Shown one piece after another: positions 8,869-18,782 of a stretch of DNA of 64,000 bases. The stretch is from Vibrio salinus (GTDB lineage: Bacteria; Pseudomonadota; Gammaproteobacteria; Enterobacterales; Vibrionaceae), in NCBI RefSeq assembly GCF_021272385.1, contig NZ_JAJSDZ010000005.1, positions 992,001 through 1,056,000 of the forward strand, given 5' to 3'. Position 1 is the stretch's first letter. The number at the start of each line of letters is the position of its first letter. The notes under the pieces are model-generated. The model was not told the origin of the DNA and did not search any database. It was given only the letters and a program-made list of their open reading frames with translations. The position numbers and the translations under genes are program-made.

Positions 8869-10941
8869 TTGAACATCGCATTTGGAACCACTGGATATGT
8901 CATATCCACCGTTGGCTTTTTGTTTCTTTTTTTACTGCTACTCACCACCAGACAACAAAGTTTTCAACGTTCTTTACTCATCTTTGCTTCTCTCTCTAAT
9001 TCCGTCTGGGCTCTTAATTCATCGGTTTATTTTTACCATCACTTTTCTGTCCTATCGCTTTTACCCGTGGAAACTATCCGGAATTTAAGCTGGTTTCTAT
9101 TACTTCTCAGTTCACTTTCCAGAAAACCTAACATCAAAACTCTTATCTCGACAGATAAGGTAACCCGACAAATCATACTATTTCTAACCTCTTGCTTTTT
9201 TCTGGAAAGCTCATACTCCTGGATAGCCTGGTTACCCTATCGCTATATTATCCTGTTACACCTGGTTCAATCCTCCGTTGGACTGTGGCTAATCGAACAG
9301 TTATACCGAAGAACCACGAAACAAGATCGCTGGATGATAAAGCCAATCTGCCTTGGTCTGGGCGTTACATTTGCCTATGACTTCGCTCTTTATGCCAACG
9401 GGGTATTAACTAACAGAATCGACACGATGTTTTTCTACGGGCGAGGATGGGTCACTATCATTACTCTACCGTTGATTATCATGACAGCACGACGAGTTAA
9501 AGAATGGTCAACCCGAATCTATATTTCCCGGGATATTGTGTATAGCAGTACACTGTTAACCGTCGCCGGAATATATTTACTTATCATGGCATTTACCGGT
9601 TATTACATACGATATATTGGCGGTGATTGGGGAAATATGGTTCAGAATATCTTCTTCGCTCTCAGCGGATTAATTCTGGCCAGCTTATTTATGTCCGAGT
9701 CATTAAGAAGACAGCTAAAAGTATTTATAACCAAACATTTCTACGCCAATAAATATGAGTATCGAGAAGAGTGGACAAAATTTGCATCAACACTTGAGGA
9801 AGACGCCGACTCACCATATCAGGTATCTCTCAACGCAATGATACGTCCTTTTGACTGTGAACGGGGGATGCTTGCTATTATGGAAAATGGCAAATTAAAA
9901 AAGAAAGCATTTTATAATCAAACAGAAAAATACCCTGAGTCCGATAACATACTGGAACAACTATCAGCTAATGCTATTGAGCACCACTGGATTATTGATA
10001 TTCAGGACTTAAAAAATGAAACAACTAAGGTTCCATTTAAATTTGATTCAAATGAAATAGCATCCATAACAACATTCAGTTATATCATTCCCATTACAGA
10101 TAAAAATACCGTAAAAGCCGTGTGTTTTCTTTCTCCACCAAACTCTACTCATCATTTAAACTGGGAAGACAGGGATCTCATGTGGGCTATAAGTAAGCAA
10201 CTAGCGGTATATTTAAGTCTGTACCATACCAACAAGAAATTAACCGAAAATGAACAATTTGATACATTCAACCGAATGTCAGCTTTCCTTGCTCACGACC
10301 TGAAAAATATTCTGGCACAACTGCAATTATTATCAAAAAACGCCAAACACCATAAAGATAATCCAGAATTTATTGATGATGCTTTTGACACAATAGACTC
10401 AGCGGTTATCCGTCTGAATAAAGTTGTTGATCACCTGAAAAAGAAAAATCCACAATCCAATTCAGCAGAAGTGTTCGATGTTGAAAAAATTATTCAACAA
10501 GCATGTCATGAAAGAGAAATAGGACAACCCAATCCTACTTATGAAACAACCAGTGAGAAACCATTTTCACTCAATACAGATCGCGAACGCTTCCGAAATA
10601 TGCTTTCACATTTAATACAAAATGCCCAGGATGCAACGACACCAGAGGGCACTGTGGCTGTAAAGACATCAACATCCAAAAACGACTACGTTATTTGTAT
10701 AGAAGATAATGGGATTGGAATGAGTGAAGACTTTATCGAAAACCGATTATTCAAACCTTTTGATACGACAAAAGGAAACTCAGGAATGGGAATCGGAGCC
10801 TACGATGCAAAAAAAATGATTGAACAACTTAACGGACATATCAGCGTAGAGTCAAAAAAAGGCCAAGGCACCCGTTTTTCAATTCATATTCCTCTATCCG
10901 AATGCTCAGATAATAATACATATCTGCACTCTTCGAAGTGA
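8869..10941 (+). CDS. prsK: XrtA/PEP-CTERM system histidine kinase PrsK
   Basis: A protein of 690 aa. Residues 1-275 carry about eight or nine membrane segments. A GAF-like region follows (about 300-450), then the dimerisation/phosphoacceptor domain with His-476 in LAHDLKN, and a HATPase with the N-box NAQDAT (585), DNGIGM (613-618) and GMGIGAY (639-645). Size and layout match PrsK, partner of the sigma-54 activator PrsR. The start is a TTG with AAGGA about ten bases upstream; no better ATG fits before the first membrane helix. prsR follows after about 140 bases. The input signal is unknown; the membrane and GAF parts suggest an envelope or small-ligand cue. Confidence 0.9.
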   Translation: MNIAFGTTGYVISTVGFLFLFLLLLTTRQQSFQRSLLIFASLSNSVWALNSSVYFYHHFSVLSLLPVETIRNLSWFLLLLSSLSRKPNIKTLISTDKVTRQIILFLTSCFFLESSYSWIAWLPYRYIILLHLVQSSVGLWLIEQLYRRTTKQDRWMIKPICLGLGVTFAYDFALYANGVLTNRIDTMFFYGRGWVTIITLPLIIMTARRVKEWSTRIYISRDIVYSSTLLTVAGIYLLIMAFTGYYIRYIGGDWGNMVQNIFFALSGLILASLFMSESLRRQLKVFITKHFYANKYEYREEWTKFASTLEEDADSPYQVSLNAMIRPFDCERGMLAIMENGKLKKKAFYNQTEKYPESDNILEQLSANAIEHHWIIDIQDLKNETTKVPFKFDSNEIASITTFSYIIPITDKNTVKAVCFLSPPNSTHHLNWEDRDLMWAISKQLAVYLSLYHTNKKLTENEQFDTFNRMSAFLAHDLKNILAQLQLLSKNAKHHKDNPEFIDDAFDTIDSAVIRLNKVVDHLKKKNPQSNSAEVFDVEKIIQQACHEREIGQPNPTYETTSEKPFSLNTDRERFRNMLSHLIQNAQDATTPEGTVAVKTSTSKNDYVICIEDNGIGMSEDFIENRLFKPFDTTKGNSGMGIGAYDAKKMIEQLNGHISVESKKGQGTRFSIHIPLSECSDNNTYLHSSK

Positions 10942-11085
10942 GGGAATACAAATAGTTAGACCTAATCTATAAAGCTAACAACACCAATATCAGCCTTACA
11001 CCATAGATGTCTTATTTTTAATAATGAAGATGAGTTATATTGAGTGTATTAAATAGTTGAACAAGGAAAATAAGGCCACTGTGTG

Positions 11086-12429
11086 ATGGAAACATTACTT
11101 ATAATAGAAGATGATCCCGGTATACAGAAACAGCTAAAATGGACTTTTTCTGATTATCATGTTGTTCAGGCATACGATAGAACAGAAGCGATCAACGCGC
11201 TGCGACGGCATGAACCTAAAGTCATCACTCTCGATTTAGGCCTGCCTCCTGATCCTGATAATTCCAGCGAAGGACTGGCAACGTTAAAAGAGATTCTTGC
11301 ATTATCACCAAAGTCAAAAGTCATTGTTATTACAGGGAATGATGAAAAAGAAAACGCTCTTAAAGCCATAGAAATAGGTGCTTATGACTTTTATCCAAAA
11401 TCAATTGATAAGGATATACTGAATGTCAGCATCAATCGTGCTCTATTTTTAGCAAATATTGAACTGGAAAATGAAAATTTAAAAAAATATTCTCTGGATA
11501 AAAACGGATTTATTGGTAATAGCCCGCAAATTCAAAAAGTCTGTCACCTGATAGAACGAATTGCTCCGACAGATGTAACAACATTATTACTGGGAGAAAG
11601 TGGTACGGGTAAAGAGGTCTTAGCCAAGTCAATTCACAATCTGAGTGAAAGAGAGAAAAAACCATTTGTCGCAATCAACTGTGCATCAATACCAGAAACA
11701 TTACTCGAAAGTGAGTTGTTTGGCTATGAGCGAGGCGCATTTACCGGTGCAGTTAAAATGACAAAAGGTAAAGTGGAATGTGCCGAAGGCGGAACACTGT
11801 TTCTTGATGAAATAGGAGATATGCCAGCTCCCCTTCAAGCAAAAATTCTTCGTTTTTTGCAAGAAAAAGTAATTACCAGGGTTGGAGGGCGCGAGGATAT
11901 TCCTGTCGATGTGCGAATCATCTGTGCAACCCACCAAAATTTGCAGCAAATGGTTACAGAAAAAACATTCAGAGAAGATCTTTTTTATCGCATCAGTGAA
12001 ATAACCATTAATATCCCCCCACTCAGAGAACGGGGAGAGGATATAATTCTGCTTGCCCGATCTATTTTACATACCAGTTGTCAACAAATTAACAAACAGA
12101 TTAACGGATTTACCGACGAAGCCGTTCAGGCATTAATCCAATATTCATGGCCAGGGAATGTCAGAGAACTCCAGAACAAAATAAAAGCGGCCTGCATAAT
12201 GTCCGACGATAAAAGAATTACTGAAAAAGATCTGGTGCTTATCAATGACGAAAGCAACAAATCCAATATAGAATTAAACCTAAAAACTGTAAGAGAAAAT
12301 GCAGAAAGAGAAGCAGTTAACCGTGCTCTGTCTATCAGTAATGGGAACATGTCCAATACGGCTTGCTTACTCGGTATTACCAGACCAACCCTTTACGCCT
12401 TAATGGAAAAATATTCACTAAAAAAATAA
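11086..12429 (+). CDS. prsR: sigma-54-dependent response regulator PrsR
   Basis: A protein of 447 aa. It has a receiver domain (Asp-9/Asp-10, phosphoacceptor Asp-50 in VITLDLGLP), an AAA+ sigma-54 interaction domain with Walker A GESGTGKE (170-177) and the GAFTGA loop (217-222) that contacts sigma-54, and a C-terminal Fis-type helix-turn-helix ([22 protein letters not shown]). This is the expected layout of PrsR, partner of PrsK. It should activate -24/-12 promoters such as the one at 7765-7780. A GTG three bases earlier (11083) is an alternative start. A strong hairpin follows the gene. Confidence 0.93.
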   Translation: METLLIIEDDPGIQKQLKWTFSDYHVVQAYDRTEAINALRRHEPKVITLDLGLPPDPDNSSEGLATLKEILALSPKSKVIVITGNDEKENALKAIEIGAYDFYPKSIDKDILNVSINRALFLANIELENENLKKYSLDKNGFIGNSPQIQKVCHLIERIAPTDVTTLLLGESGTGKEVLAKSIHNLSEREKKPFVAINCASIPETLLESELFGYERGAFTGAVKMTKGKVECAEGGTLFLDEIGDMPAPLQAKILRFLQEKVITRVGGREDIPVDVRIICATHQNLQQMVTEKTFREDLFYRISEITINIPPLRERGEDIILLARSILHTSCQQINKQINGFTDEAVQALIQYSWPGNVRELQNKIKAACIMSDDKRITEKDLVLINDESNKSNIELNLKTVRENAEREAVNRALSISNGNMSNTACLLGITRPTLYALMEKYSLKK

Positions 12430-12487
12430 CCATTAGCTGAATATCTTCCTCAATAAAATCGTGAATGGGTATATACTTATACATGAT

Positions 12488-12530
12488 ACAAAAACAACCT
12501 TTGATTAATATACTCAAAGGTTGTTTTTGT
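12488..12530. terminator. 17-bp perfect hairpin after prsR
   Basis: ACAAAAACAACCTTTGA pairs without mismatch to TCAAAGGTTGTTTTTGT across a 9-base loop. The right arm ends in TTTTTGT, so it can terminate prsR transcription. Only 30 bases separate it from the next start codon, and I see no convincing promoter there. Read-through or attenuation may therefore feed the MMPL operon. Confidence 0.8.
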
Positions 12531-12560
12531 TATTTAGAGTCTCTCCAACAGGGGGTGAAG

Positions 12561-14918
12561 ATGGATATTAAGGATAAAAACCATAGCTCTTATCTGGATA
12601 CATGGATAGTAAAAACTGTCAGGTACCCCATATTATCCATAATATTAATTTTAACTCTGATTGTCCTTGCCAGTATAGGTGCTAAGGATCTAACCTTCAG
12701 AGGAGATTACAATATCTTTTTTGATAAGGGGAATCCTCAACTACTTGAATTTAATCACATACAAGCTGAGTTTTCTAAAACAGACAATCTGGCTATCATT
12801 ATAGCTCCCCGTAATAAAAATGTTTTTACTCCCCAAACATTATCCATCATTCAAAAAATAACAAATGATGCATGGCAAACACCCTATTCAAGCCGAGTCG
12901 ACTCTCTTACTAATTACCAACATACAGAATCAGTCAGGAACGAGGAAGAAAATGAAGATGATCTTATCGTTCAGGATCTCGTCCCGGATGAATTCAGCTT
13001 TTCGGAGCAGGCAATACAGAAAATCAAACAAATAGCACTATCAGAACCCGTCACTAAAAATTCTATCGTTTCTGCCAAAGGAGACGTTGCTGTCGTAAAT
13101 ATTACGGTCCAGCTACCTGAAAAAAACAAAACCACAGAAATAGTTGAAGTTTACGATTACGTGACTAACTTACTTAGCAAGTACCAGAAACAATATCCGG
13201 ATACTGAGTTTTACCGGGCGGGCCTTGTCGCCATGAACTATTCGTTAATGGATTCCGCCCATCAGGACATCATAAAATTAGTCCCGATGATGTTGGTCGT
13301 CATTCTCATGTTTCTGATTCTATTGCTCAGATCTTTTCTCAGCGTTCTGGCTACATTGGTCGTGATCATTACATCAGTATCAGCAACACTGGGCATATCT
13401 GGCTGGCTTGGAATGTCGATAAACGTCGCAACGGTTAACATTCCAACACTAATATTAACGTTATCGGTAGCTGATTGTGTCCATATAATTTCGACAATGC
13501 GACATCAGATGCTTAATGGTGAAAATAAATCCCAAGCCATCATTCACAGTCTGAAAATCGATGTCATGCCGGTATTAATCACGTCAGTCACAACCGCTAT
13601 TGGTTTCTTGATGATGAACATGTCAGATTCTCCGGTATTAAGAACGTTTGGCACCTTGGCAGGATTAGGTGTCATGCTTGCTTGTATACTATCGTTAACC
13701 TTGCTCCCGACACTACTTTGTTTACTACCTATAAAAGCTGAATCGCCGGCAGAGAACAAAAAAACGAACCGGATTGATTATTTAAGTAATTTCATTATTA
13801 AATACAGAAAATTTCTGCTGCCAGTATCCGTAATTGTAATTATTTCAACAGCAATTTTAATTCCTCAGAATAGGATAAATGATGACTCGGTAAAATATTT
13901 CAATAAAGGGAGTGATTTTCGTCAGGTTGCTGATTTTATGCAAGATCATATTAGTGGAATGGGAACAATCAGTGTTGTCATTAACTCTTCCAGAGAGCAT
14001 GGTATCGTTGACCCTGATTTTTTAAAGACGGTGGAAAACTTTACCCGGTGGCTAAGAAAGCAACCGGAAGTCGATCATGTTTCTTCACTAACTGATATTC
14101 TCAAAAGACTTAATAAAAATATGCACGGCGATGATCGCTCTTTTTATCGTTTACCTGATAATCGGGAATTGGCTGCTCAATATTTATTAATGTACGAAAT
14201 GTCTCTCCCTTACGGACTTGATTTAAATAACCAAATAAACATAGATAAATCGGCACTTAAAATTCAGGTTACAACAGAAAACTTAGGAAGCGATAAATTT
14301 ATAGACTTGGAAAACCGAATTCACAGTTGGTTTAATCACAATAATATCAATGGAAAGGTTCATGAAATTAAAGAATCCAGCCCATCATTGATGTTTGCTC
14401 ATATTGGTGCAACCAATATGAAAAGCATGCTGATATCACTACCTATTAGCCTCATCATCATTTCAGGATTATTAGTACTGGCACTGAACTCCTTCAAACT
14501 GGGACTGTTTAGTATTATCCCCAATATGGCTCCAGCTATTATTGGGTTCGGATTATGGGCATTAATCTCAGGAGAAATCAATCTGGCACTTTCTGTGGTT
14601 GCTTCTCTAACACTTGGAATTGTCGTTGATGACTGTGTCCATTTTCTTACCAAATATCGGATAGCCAGAATCAAAGGAGAATCTCCTGAAAACGCTATTC
14701 GGTACTCATTTCATAGTGTGGGACGAGCACTATGGGTAACCTCTGTCGTACTCGTCGCTGGCTTTTCTGTACTTGCAATGTCATCGTTCAGACTGAATTC
14801 TGATATGGGTAAACTTAGCAGTATCATTATTTTTCTGGCTCTGATCATCGATTTTTTCTTTCTTCCATGTTTATTAATGATGTTCGATAAAGATAAGAAA
14901 AAAAAAGTATCAGTATAA
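12561..14918 (+). CDS. MMPL/RND-superfamily permease
   Basis: A protein of 785 aa with the duplicated RND plan: one N-terminal helix, a large periplasmic loop, then a bundle of helices, repeated in the second half. The intramembrane motifs TLSVADCVHIIST (first half) and TLGIVVDDCVHFLTKYR (second half) are those of the predicted-exporter/MMPL branch (COG1033), which moves lipids and other hydrophobic cargo using proton flow. Start chosen at 12561 after GGGGGTGAAG. The frame opens 32 codons earlier but that part overlaps the hairpin. It is followed by a LolA-like periplasmic protein and an outer-membrane barrel, a set that could span the envelope. Confidence 0.85.
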   Translation: MDIKDKNHSSYLDTWIVKTVRYPILSIILILTLIVLASIGAKDLTFRGDYNIFFDKGNPQLLEFNHIQAEFSKTDNLAIIIAPRNKNVFTPQTLSIIQKITNDAWQTPYSSRVDSLTNYQHTESVRNEEENEDDLIVQDLVPDEFSFSEQAIQKIKQIALSEPVTKNSIVSAKGDVAVVNITVQLPEKNKTTEIVEVYDYVTNLLSKYQKQYPDTEFYRAGLVAMNYSLMDSAHQDIIKLVPMMLVVILMFLILLLRSFLSVLATLVVIITSVSATLGISGWLGMSINVATVNIPTLILTLSVADCVHIISTMRHQMLNGENKSQAIIHSLKIDVMPVLITSVTTAIGFLMMNMSDSPVLRTFGTLAGLGVMLACILSLTLLPTLLCLLPIKAESPAENKKTNRIDYLSNFIIKYRKFLLPVSVIVIISTAILIPQNRINDDSVKYFNKGSDFRQVADFMQDHISGMGTISVVINSSREHGIVDPDFLKTVENFTRWLRKQPEVDHVSSLTDILKRLNKNMHGDDRSFYRLPDNRELAAQYLLMYEMSLPYGLDLNNQINIDKSALKIQVTTENLGSDKFIDLENRIHSWFNHNNINGKVHEIKESSPSLMFAHIGATNMKSMLISLPISLIIISGLLVLALNSFKLGLFSIIPNMAPAIIGFGLWALISGEINLALSVVASLTLGIVVDDCVHFLTKYRIARIKGESPENAIRYSFHSVGRALWVTSVVLVAGFSVLAMSSFRLNSDMGKLSSIIIFLALIIDFFFLPCLLMMFDKDKKKKVSV

Positions 14919-14967
14919 TCAATACTTTTTCTTTCAAAGACTACTCACTTACAGTTAGGAGGAACAG

Positions 14968-15792
14968 ATGAAACTCTTTTTTTTATCATGGCACATGAAG
15001 ATTGGTCGAAAAATGTTATGTACTGAAATAATATGTGCAATATTTCTTTTAACTGTTACTCCTACCGTCTTTGCTGATCAGGCCAAAGGTTTAAAGATTG
15101 CGAAAGAAAGAAAAGCCAGAGATAAAGGTTGGCTGGATAGTACAGCATCCGTCATTATGATTCTGAAAAATGCAGAAGGAGATGAAAGCAGACGAGTCAT
15201 GAGAATGAAATCACTGGAAGTTGAAAATGATGGAGATAAAGGACTGACAATCTTCGATGAACCACGGGATGTCCAGGGAACAGCATTCCTGACTTATTCA
15301 CATATCACCGGAGCTGATGATCAATGGCTTTATCTTCCAGCTCTCAAACGGGTCAAAAGAATTTCTTCGCGAAATAAATCCGGACCATTTATGGGTAGTG
15401 AGTTTTCATATGAAGATCTGAGTTCATTTGAAATCGGAAAATATCATTTCAATTATTTACGAGACGAAACCATCAGCGGTCAACCTTGCTTTGTGGTTGA
15501 AGAAAAGCCCCTTGATAAAATGTCTGGTTATACAAAACTTATCACCTGGGTTAATAAATCGGAATACGTGCCGATGAAAGTGGAATACTTCGACCGCAAA
15601 CATACCAAATTAAAAACATTGATTTTAACAGATTATAAGCAATATCTTAATAAATACTGGCGAGCATTAACTCTGAAAATGACCAACCATCAGACAGGAA
15701 AAATTACGATTCTAAAAACGAGTAATATTGAGTTTCAAACGGGCTTAAAAGAAAGAGATTTTAATAAGAATATTCTCAAACGAGTAAGATAA
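14968..15792 (+). CDS. LolA-like outer-membrane lipoprotein-sorting family protein
   Basis: A protein of 274 aa, exported (signal segment about residues 15-36, ending VFA|D). The mature chain matches the LolA-like family that accompanies MMPL permeases: RVMRMKSLEVENDGDKGLTIFDEP, then DDQWLYLPALKRVKRISSRNKSGPFMGSEFSYEDLSSF, and a C-terminal WRALTLKMTNHQTGKITILK strand. The family fold is an open half-barrel that binds acyl chains, so it probably carries a lipid-like cargo across the periplasm between the permease and the outer membrane. It has a strong AGGAGGA site before the ATG. Confidence 0.85.
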   Translation: MKLFFLSWHMKIGRKMLCTEIICAIFLLTVTPTVFADQAKGLKIAKERKARDKGWLDSTASVIMILKNAEGDESRRVMRMKSLEVENDGDKGLTIFDEPRDVQGTAFLTYSHITGADDQWLYLPALKRVKRISSRNKSGPFMGSEFSYEDLSSFEIGKYHFNYLRDETISGQPCFVVEEKPLDKMSGYTKLITWVNKSEYVPMKVEYFDRKHTKLKTLILTDYKQYLNKYWRALTLKMTNHQTGKITILKTSNIEFQTGLKERDFNKNILKRVR

Positions 15793-15822
15793 CTGCACAT
15801 AACGTATATGGAAAGAAAGAAC

Positions 15823-17019
15823 ATGTTTTCTATCAATCCTATTGTATCTGTTTTCGCTATTACCGGGATTTCATTTCTATGTCAGGCTCAGGAAAAATCC
15901 GTCTTAGAACCGGAGCTTAGTGGACAGGTAAACTTTGAATACCGACAATTTTTCAAAGAAGGGAATGACTCTCAGGATAAAGAGCAGCCATCGGCTGTGA
16001 TGAAACCGGAATTATACTGGAGCTTTAATGATGACAACTCCAGTATTACCTTCACCCCTTTTTATCGCTATGATCACATGGACAGCGAAAGAACTCATGC
16101 AGATATACGAGAATTAAAATATCTTACTTATTGGGATGACTATGAGCTCAGAGTTGGCATTAATAAAGTTTTTTGGGGAGTTACCGAGTCAGAGCATTTA
16201 GTTGATGTCATTAATCAAACAGATTCAATTGAGTCTGTTGATGGTGAAGATAAACTGGGTCAGCCAATGATCCAGTTTACCGCTATCAAAGACTGGGGTG
16301 TCACAGAATTCTACCTACTGCCGTATTTCAGAGAAAGAACATTTCCTGGTTCAAAAGGTCGGTTGAGAACCACGATTCCTATTAATACGGACAAAGCACA
16401 ATATGAGTCATCTGACAAACAAAAACATATCGATTATGCAGCCAGGTATTCAAATACTCTTGGAGAATGGGATATAGGAGTCAGTTATCTTCATGGAACA
16501 GACAGAGAACCATACTTAATTTCTCAGGGAGCAGAACTAATTCCATACTATGCTCAGATGAAACATGCCGGAGTTGATATACAAGGAACCATGGGAAGCT
16601 GGCTGTGGAAACTTGAAGCGGTTTACAAAGACAGCTACAAAAACTATACGTCGACAGATAGTGGATTTGAATACACTCTTGTTGGTGTTTTCAATACGGT
16701 TTGGGATTTAGGACTCCTCTCCGAATATTTATATGATTCACGGGGGGAAGACTCTTTAGCGATAGGACAAAACGATGTCTTTGCCGCTTTCAGACTCTCA
16801 CTAAATGACGAAGATAGCACTGAAATGCTATTTGGAATGACACAAGATCTGGATAACAGTGATGTCCGTCTATATAAGTTGGAGGCATCGACAAGGTTGA
16901 CCAACGAACTCAGCCTTAGTATTGACGCATGGGCGAGTGAAAACCGCACGACGACTGACCCACTTTATTCTATTAGAAACGATGACTTCATCCAGATGGC
17001 CATAGAATATTATTTTTAG
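15823..17019 (+). CDS. outer-membrane beta-barrel protein, function unknown
   Basis: A protein of 398 aa with a signal peptide (ending FLCQA|Q). Alternating aromatic/polar strands run throughout and the C-terminus is an outer-membrane signature (MAIEYYF, terminal Phe). Strand pairs such as YELRVGINKVFWGVTESEHLVDVINQTD resemble the barrels encoded after MMPL/LolA-like genes. It is the third gene of that set, 30 bases after the LolA-like gene, and probably acts with it in the outer membrane. Start chosen at 15823, preceded by GGAAAGAAAG, rather than at 15808. I do not recognise a named family with certainty. Confidence 0.7.
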   Translation: MFSINPIVSVFAITGISFLCQAQEKSVLEPELSGQVNFEYRQFFKEGNDSQDKEQPSAVMKPELYWSFNDDNSSITFTPFYRYDHMDSERTHADIRELKYLTYWDDYELRVGINKVFWGVTESEHLVDVINQTDSIESVDGEDKLGQPMIQFTAIKDWGVTEFYLLPYFRERTFPGSKGRLRTTIPINTDKAQYESSDKQKHIDYAARYSNTLGEWDIGVSYLHGTDREPYLISQGAELIPYYAQMKHAGVDIQGTMGSWLWKLEAVYKDSYKNYTSTDSGFEYTLVGVFNTVWDLGLLSEYLYDSRGEDSLAIGQNDVFAAFRLSLNDEDSTEMLFGMTQDLDNSDVRLYKLEASTRLTNELSLSIDAWASENRTTTDPLYSIRNDDFIQMAIEYYF

Positions 17020-17041
17020 AGAGATAAAACGTCTTACTCCG

Positions 17042-18523
17042 TCATTCCTCACCAGAAGAATTAAAGCAGCCATGTCTATTAATAAATGCTCCAATAAATT
17101 TGTCTTTTCCCGTGATTGTTTTTCCACAAAAATCGGTCAGATACTCATCATTTTTAACTGGATATGAAACGGCATTTTTCTTAATATCTAAGCTCTTATC
17201 CGTAATACTAAAGTTTCCGGTTTCAGGTGACTGAAACATATCTGTTAATGCGTCTTTATTTGTAAAAAAATCTCGGGGAAAAATTATATTTCCTGAATTC
17301 GAAATAATTTTTCCTTGATCCCGAGATCTTAATTTGCCACTAAATAAATTATTAACAACCAGAGCACTACTCTGAGGGAATCGAATATCAATTCCAGAAG
17401 TGTTATACAATGTATTATTATTTATAACACTATTCTTCCCGCTATTAACATAAATTCCGACGTCACTACAATGAAAAATGATATTATTTCTAATCGTAGT
17501 GTGATTAGCCTGATATGCAACTCCACCTCTTCTATCTGGCATACCACCACCGCCAATTGACAGACCTACCGAGGCCCCTGGATACTGTTTCTCTGAGGTA
17601 TTACAAATAACCAGATTATTCTCAAACACACCATTATTTGCACCACCTTTCATAAAAGCACCATAGCTAATTTTATTTCCTCCAATTTTAATAAAGTCAC
17701 GAATGATATTATAAGAAACCAACCAATCATTAGCATGGTCAATATTAATAGGAGTAACAGAAAATTTAGTGTCTCTGGGTTTAGTATAATAAAAATGGTT
17801 ATACTCTACCTTCCCTCTATCCGGATATGCTCCAGCCCTTTTATTCACTTTAATTGCTGCATTAAAATCCACAAAATCATTGTTTGTAATTTCAATATCG
17901 TGAGCATTTCCAACAATATGTACAGCATGTTCACATGAGTTATGATTACTGCACGTTCCTATAAATTTAAAACCCGTAATTGTCCAATAAGGTTTATTCA
18001 GAAAAATTCCTTCCAGTGTATTCATTAATAAGCTGGCTTTCCCTGGGTGTTCAGCTTTCACTACCACCGGTAACGATTTTGTTGGTATTTTATTGCTGGT
18101 AGGAAAACGCTTTGAATTTAATATGTACTCACCATCAGCAACGACAATGGTACTACCAGGCTCTACTTTCTTAAGTGCTTCCATGAATTGTTTTGAGTCA
18201 GACACATAAATTTGCTGAGAAGGGCTTTTTACTACCACCGGAGGAGATTTAAAATCAGGTCCCACCGTTGGCCACTGACTTCTGTCAAAAGGCTTCCAGT
18301 AATACATAGGTGTAATCAAGCTCTTTCCAGCTTGATTTAGAACATCAGCCACGGGTTTTGTCACAGAATGACGGGCAAACTTATTTGCGGTATGAAAAAG
18401 AACTGTTGGTAAAGATTGATCTTCAAACAGAATCCTTCCAAAAGAATAAACTGAATATCCCAATACCAGATTAAATACAATACCAGTCAGAATCAGATAT
18501 TTTTTAATCAACACAGGTATCAT
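17042..18523 (-). CDS. membrane-anchored right-handed beta-helix protein, possible polysaccharide lyase
   Basis: A protein of 493 aa with an N-terminal signal anchor (LILTGIVFNLVLGYSVYSF). It then has a chondroitinase-B-like entry (ADGEYILNSKRF..) and a long series of parallel beta-helix turns with Asn ladders (NHTTIRNNIIFHC, KNSVINNNTLYNT, HDIEITNNDFVDF). This fold is used by uronate-polymer lyases and epimerases (PL6 and relatives). The polymer predicted for this locus contains uronic acids, so trimming or modification of the EPS is a reasonable guess. I could not assign the catalytic Lys/Arg pair with confidence. It is convergent with the barrel gene (22-base gap). AAGGATAG precedes the ATG. 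Confidence 0.7.
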   Translation of the reverse strand: MIPVLIKKYLILTGIVFNLVLGYSVYSFGRILFEDQSLPTVLFHTANKFARHSVTKPVADVLNQAGKSLITPMYYWKPFDRSQWPTVGPDFKSPPVVVKSPSQQIYVSDSKQFMEALKKVEPGSTIVVADGEYILNSKRFPTSNKIPTKSLPVVVKAEHPGKASLLMNTLEGIFLNKPYWTITGFKFIGTCSNHNSCEHAVHIVGNAHDIEITNNDFVDFNAAIKVNKRAGAYPDRGKVEYNHFYYTKPRDTKFSVTPINIDHANDWLVSYNIIRDFIKIGGNKISYGAFMKGGANNGVFENNLVICNTSEKQYPGASVGLSIGGGGMPDRRGGVAYQANHTTIRNNIIFHCSDVGIYVNSGKNSVINNNTLYNTSGIDIRFPQSSALVVNNLFSGKLRSRDQGKIISNSGNIIFPRDFFTNKDALTDMFQSPETGNFSITDKSLDIKKNAVSYPVKNDEYLTDFCGKTITGKDKFIGAFINRHGCFNSSGEE

Positions 18524-18782
18524 AAGCTTCTATCCTTATTATTTCACGAATTCTGCTGTTTGTAGTATTATTTAAAACTGAACTTGCAGATACATAATAT
18601 TCACCTGATTATCTGGCGGTTTCAAGCAAAAAAGACATTGCACATATTATCAGTTTTATTGTCTCAAGAATAAGAACACTGTAAACAGATCGTACACATT
18701 GAAATTTAAAGTCAATAGTAAACTGTTAACTATTGACATAATAATGTCTACTCTCTGTGAAAGATAAAAACAAAGGATAAGT

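Noticed and set aside
18614-18627. Second sigma-54 promoter TGGCGGTTTCAAGC before the epimerase gene
   Set aside because: The GG-GC spacing is nine, not ten, and the -24 box is poor.
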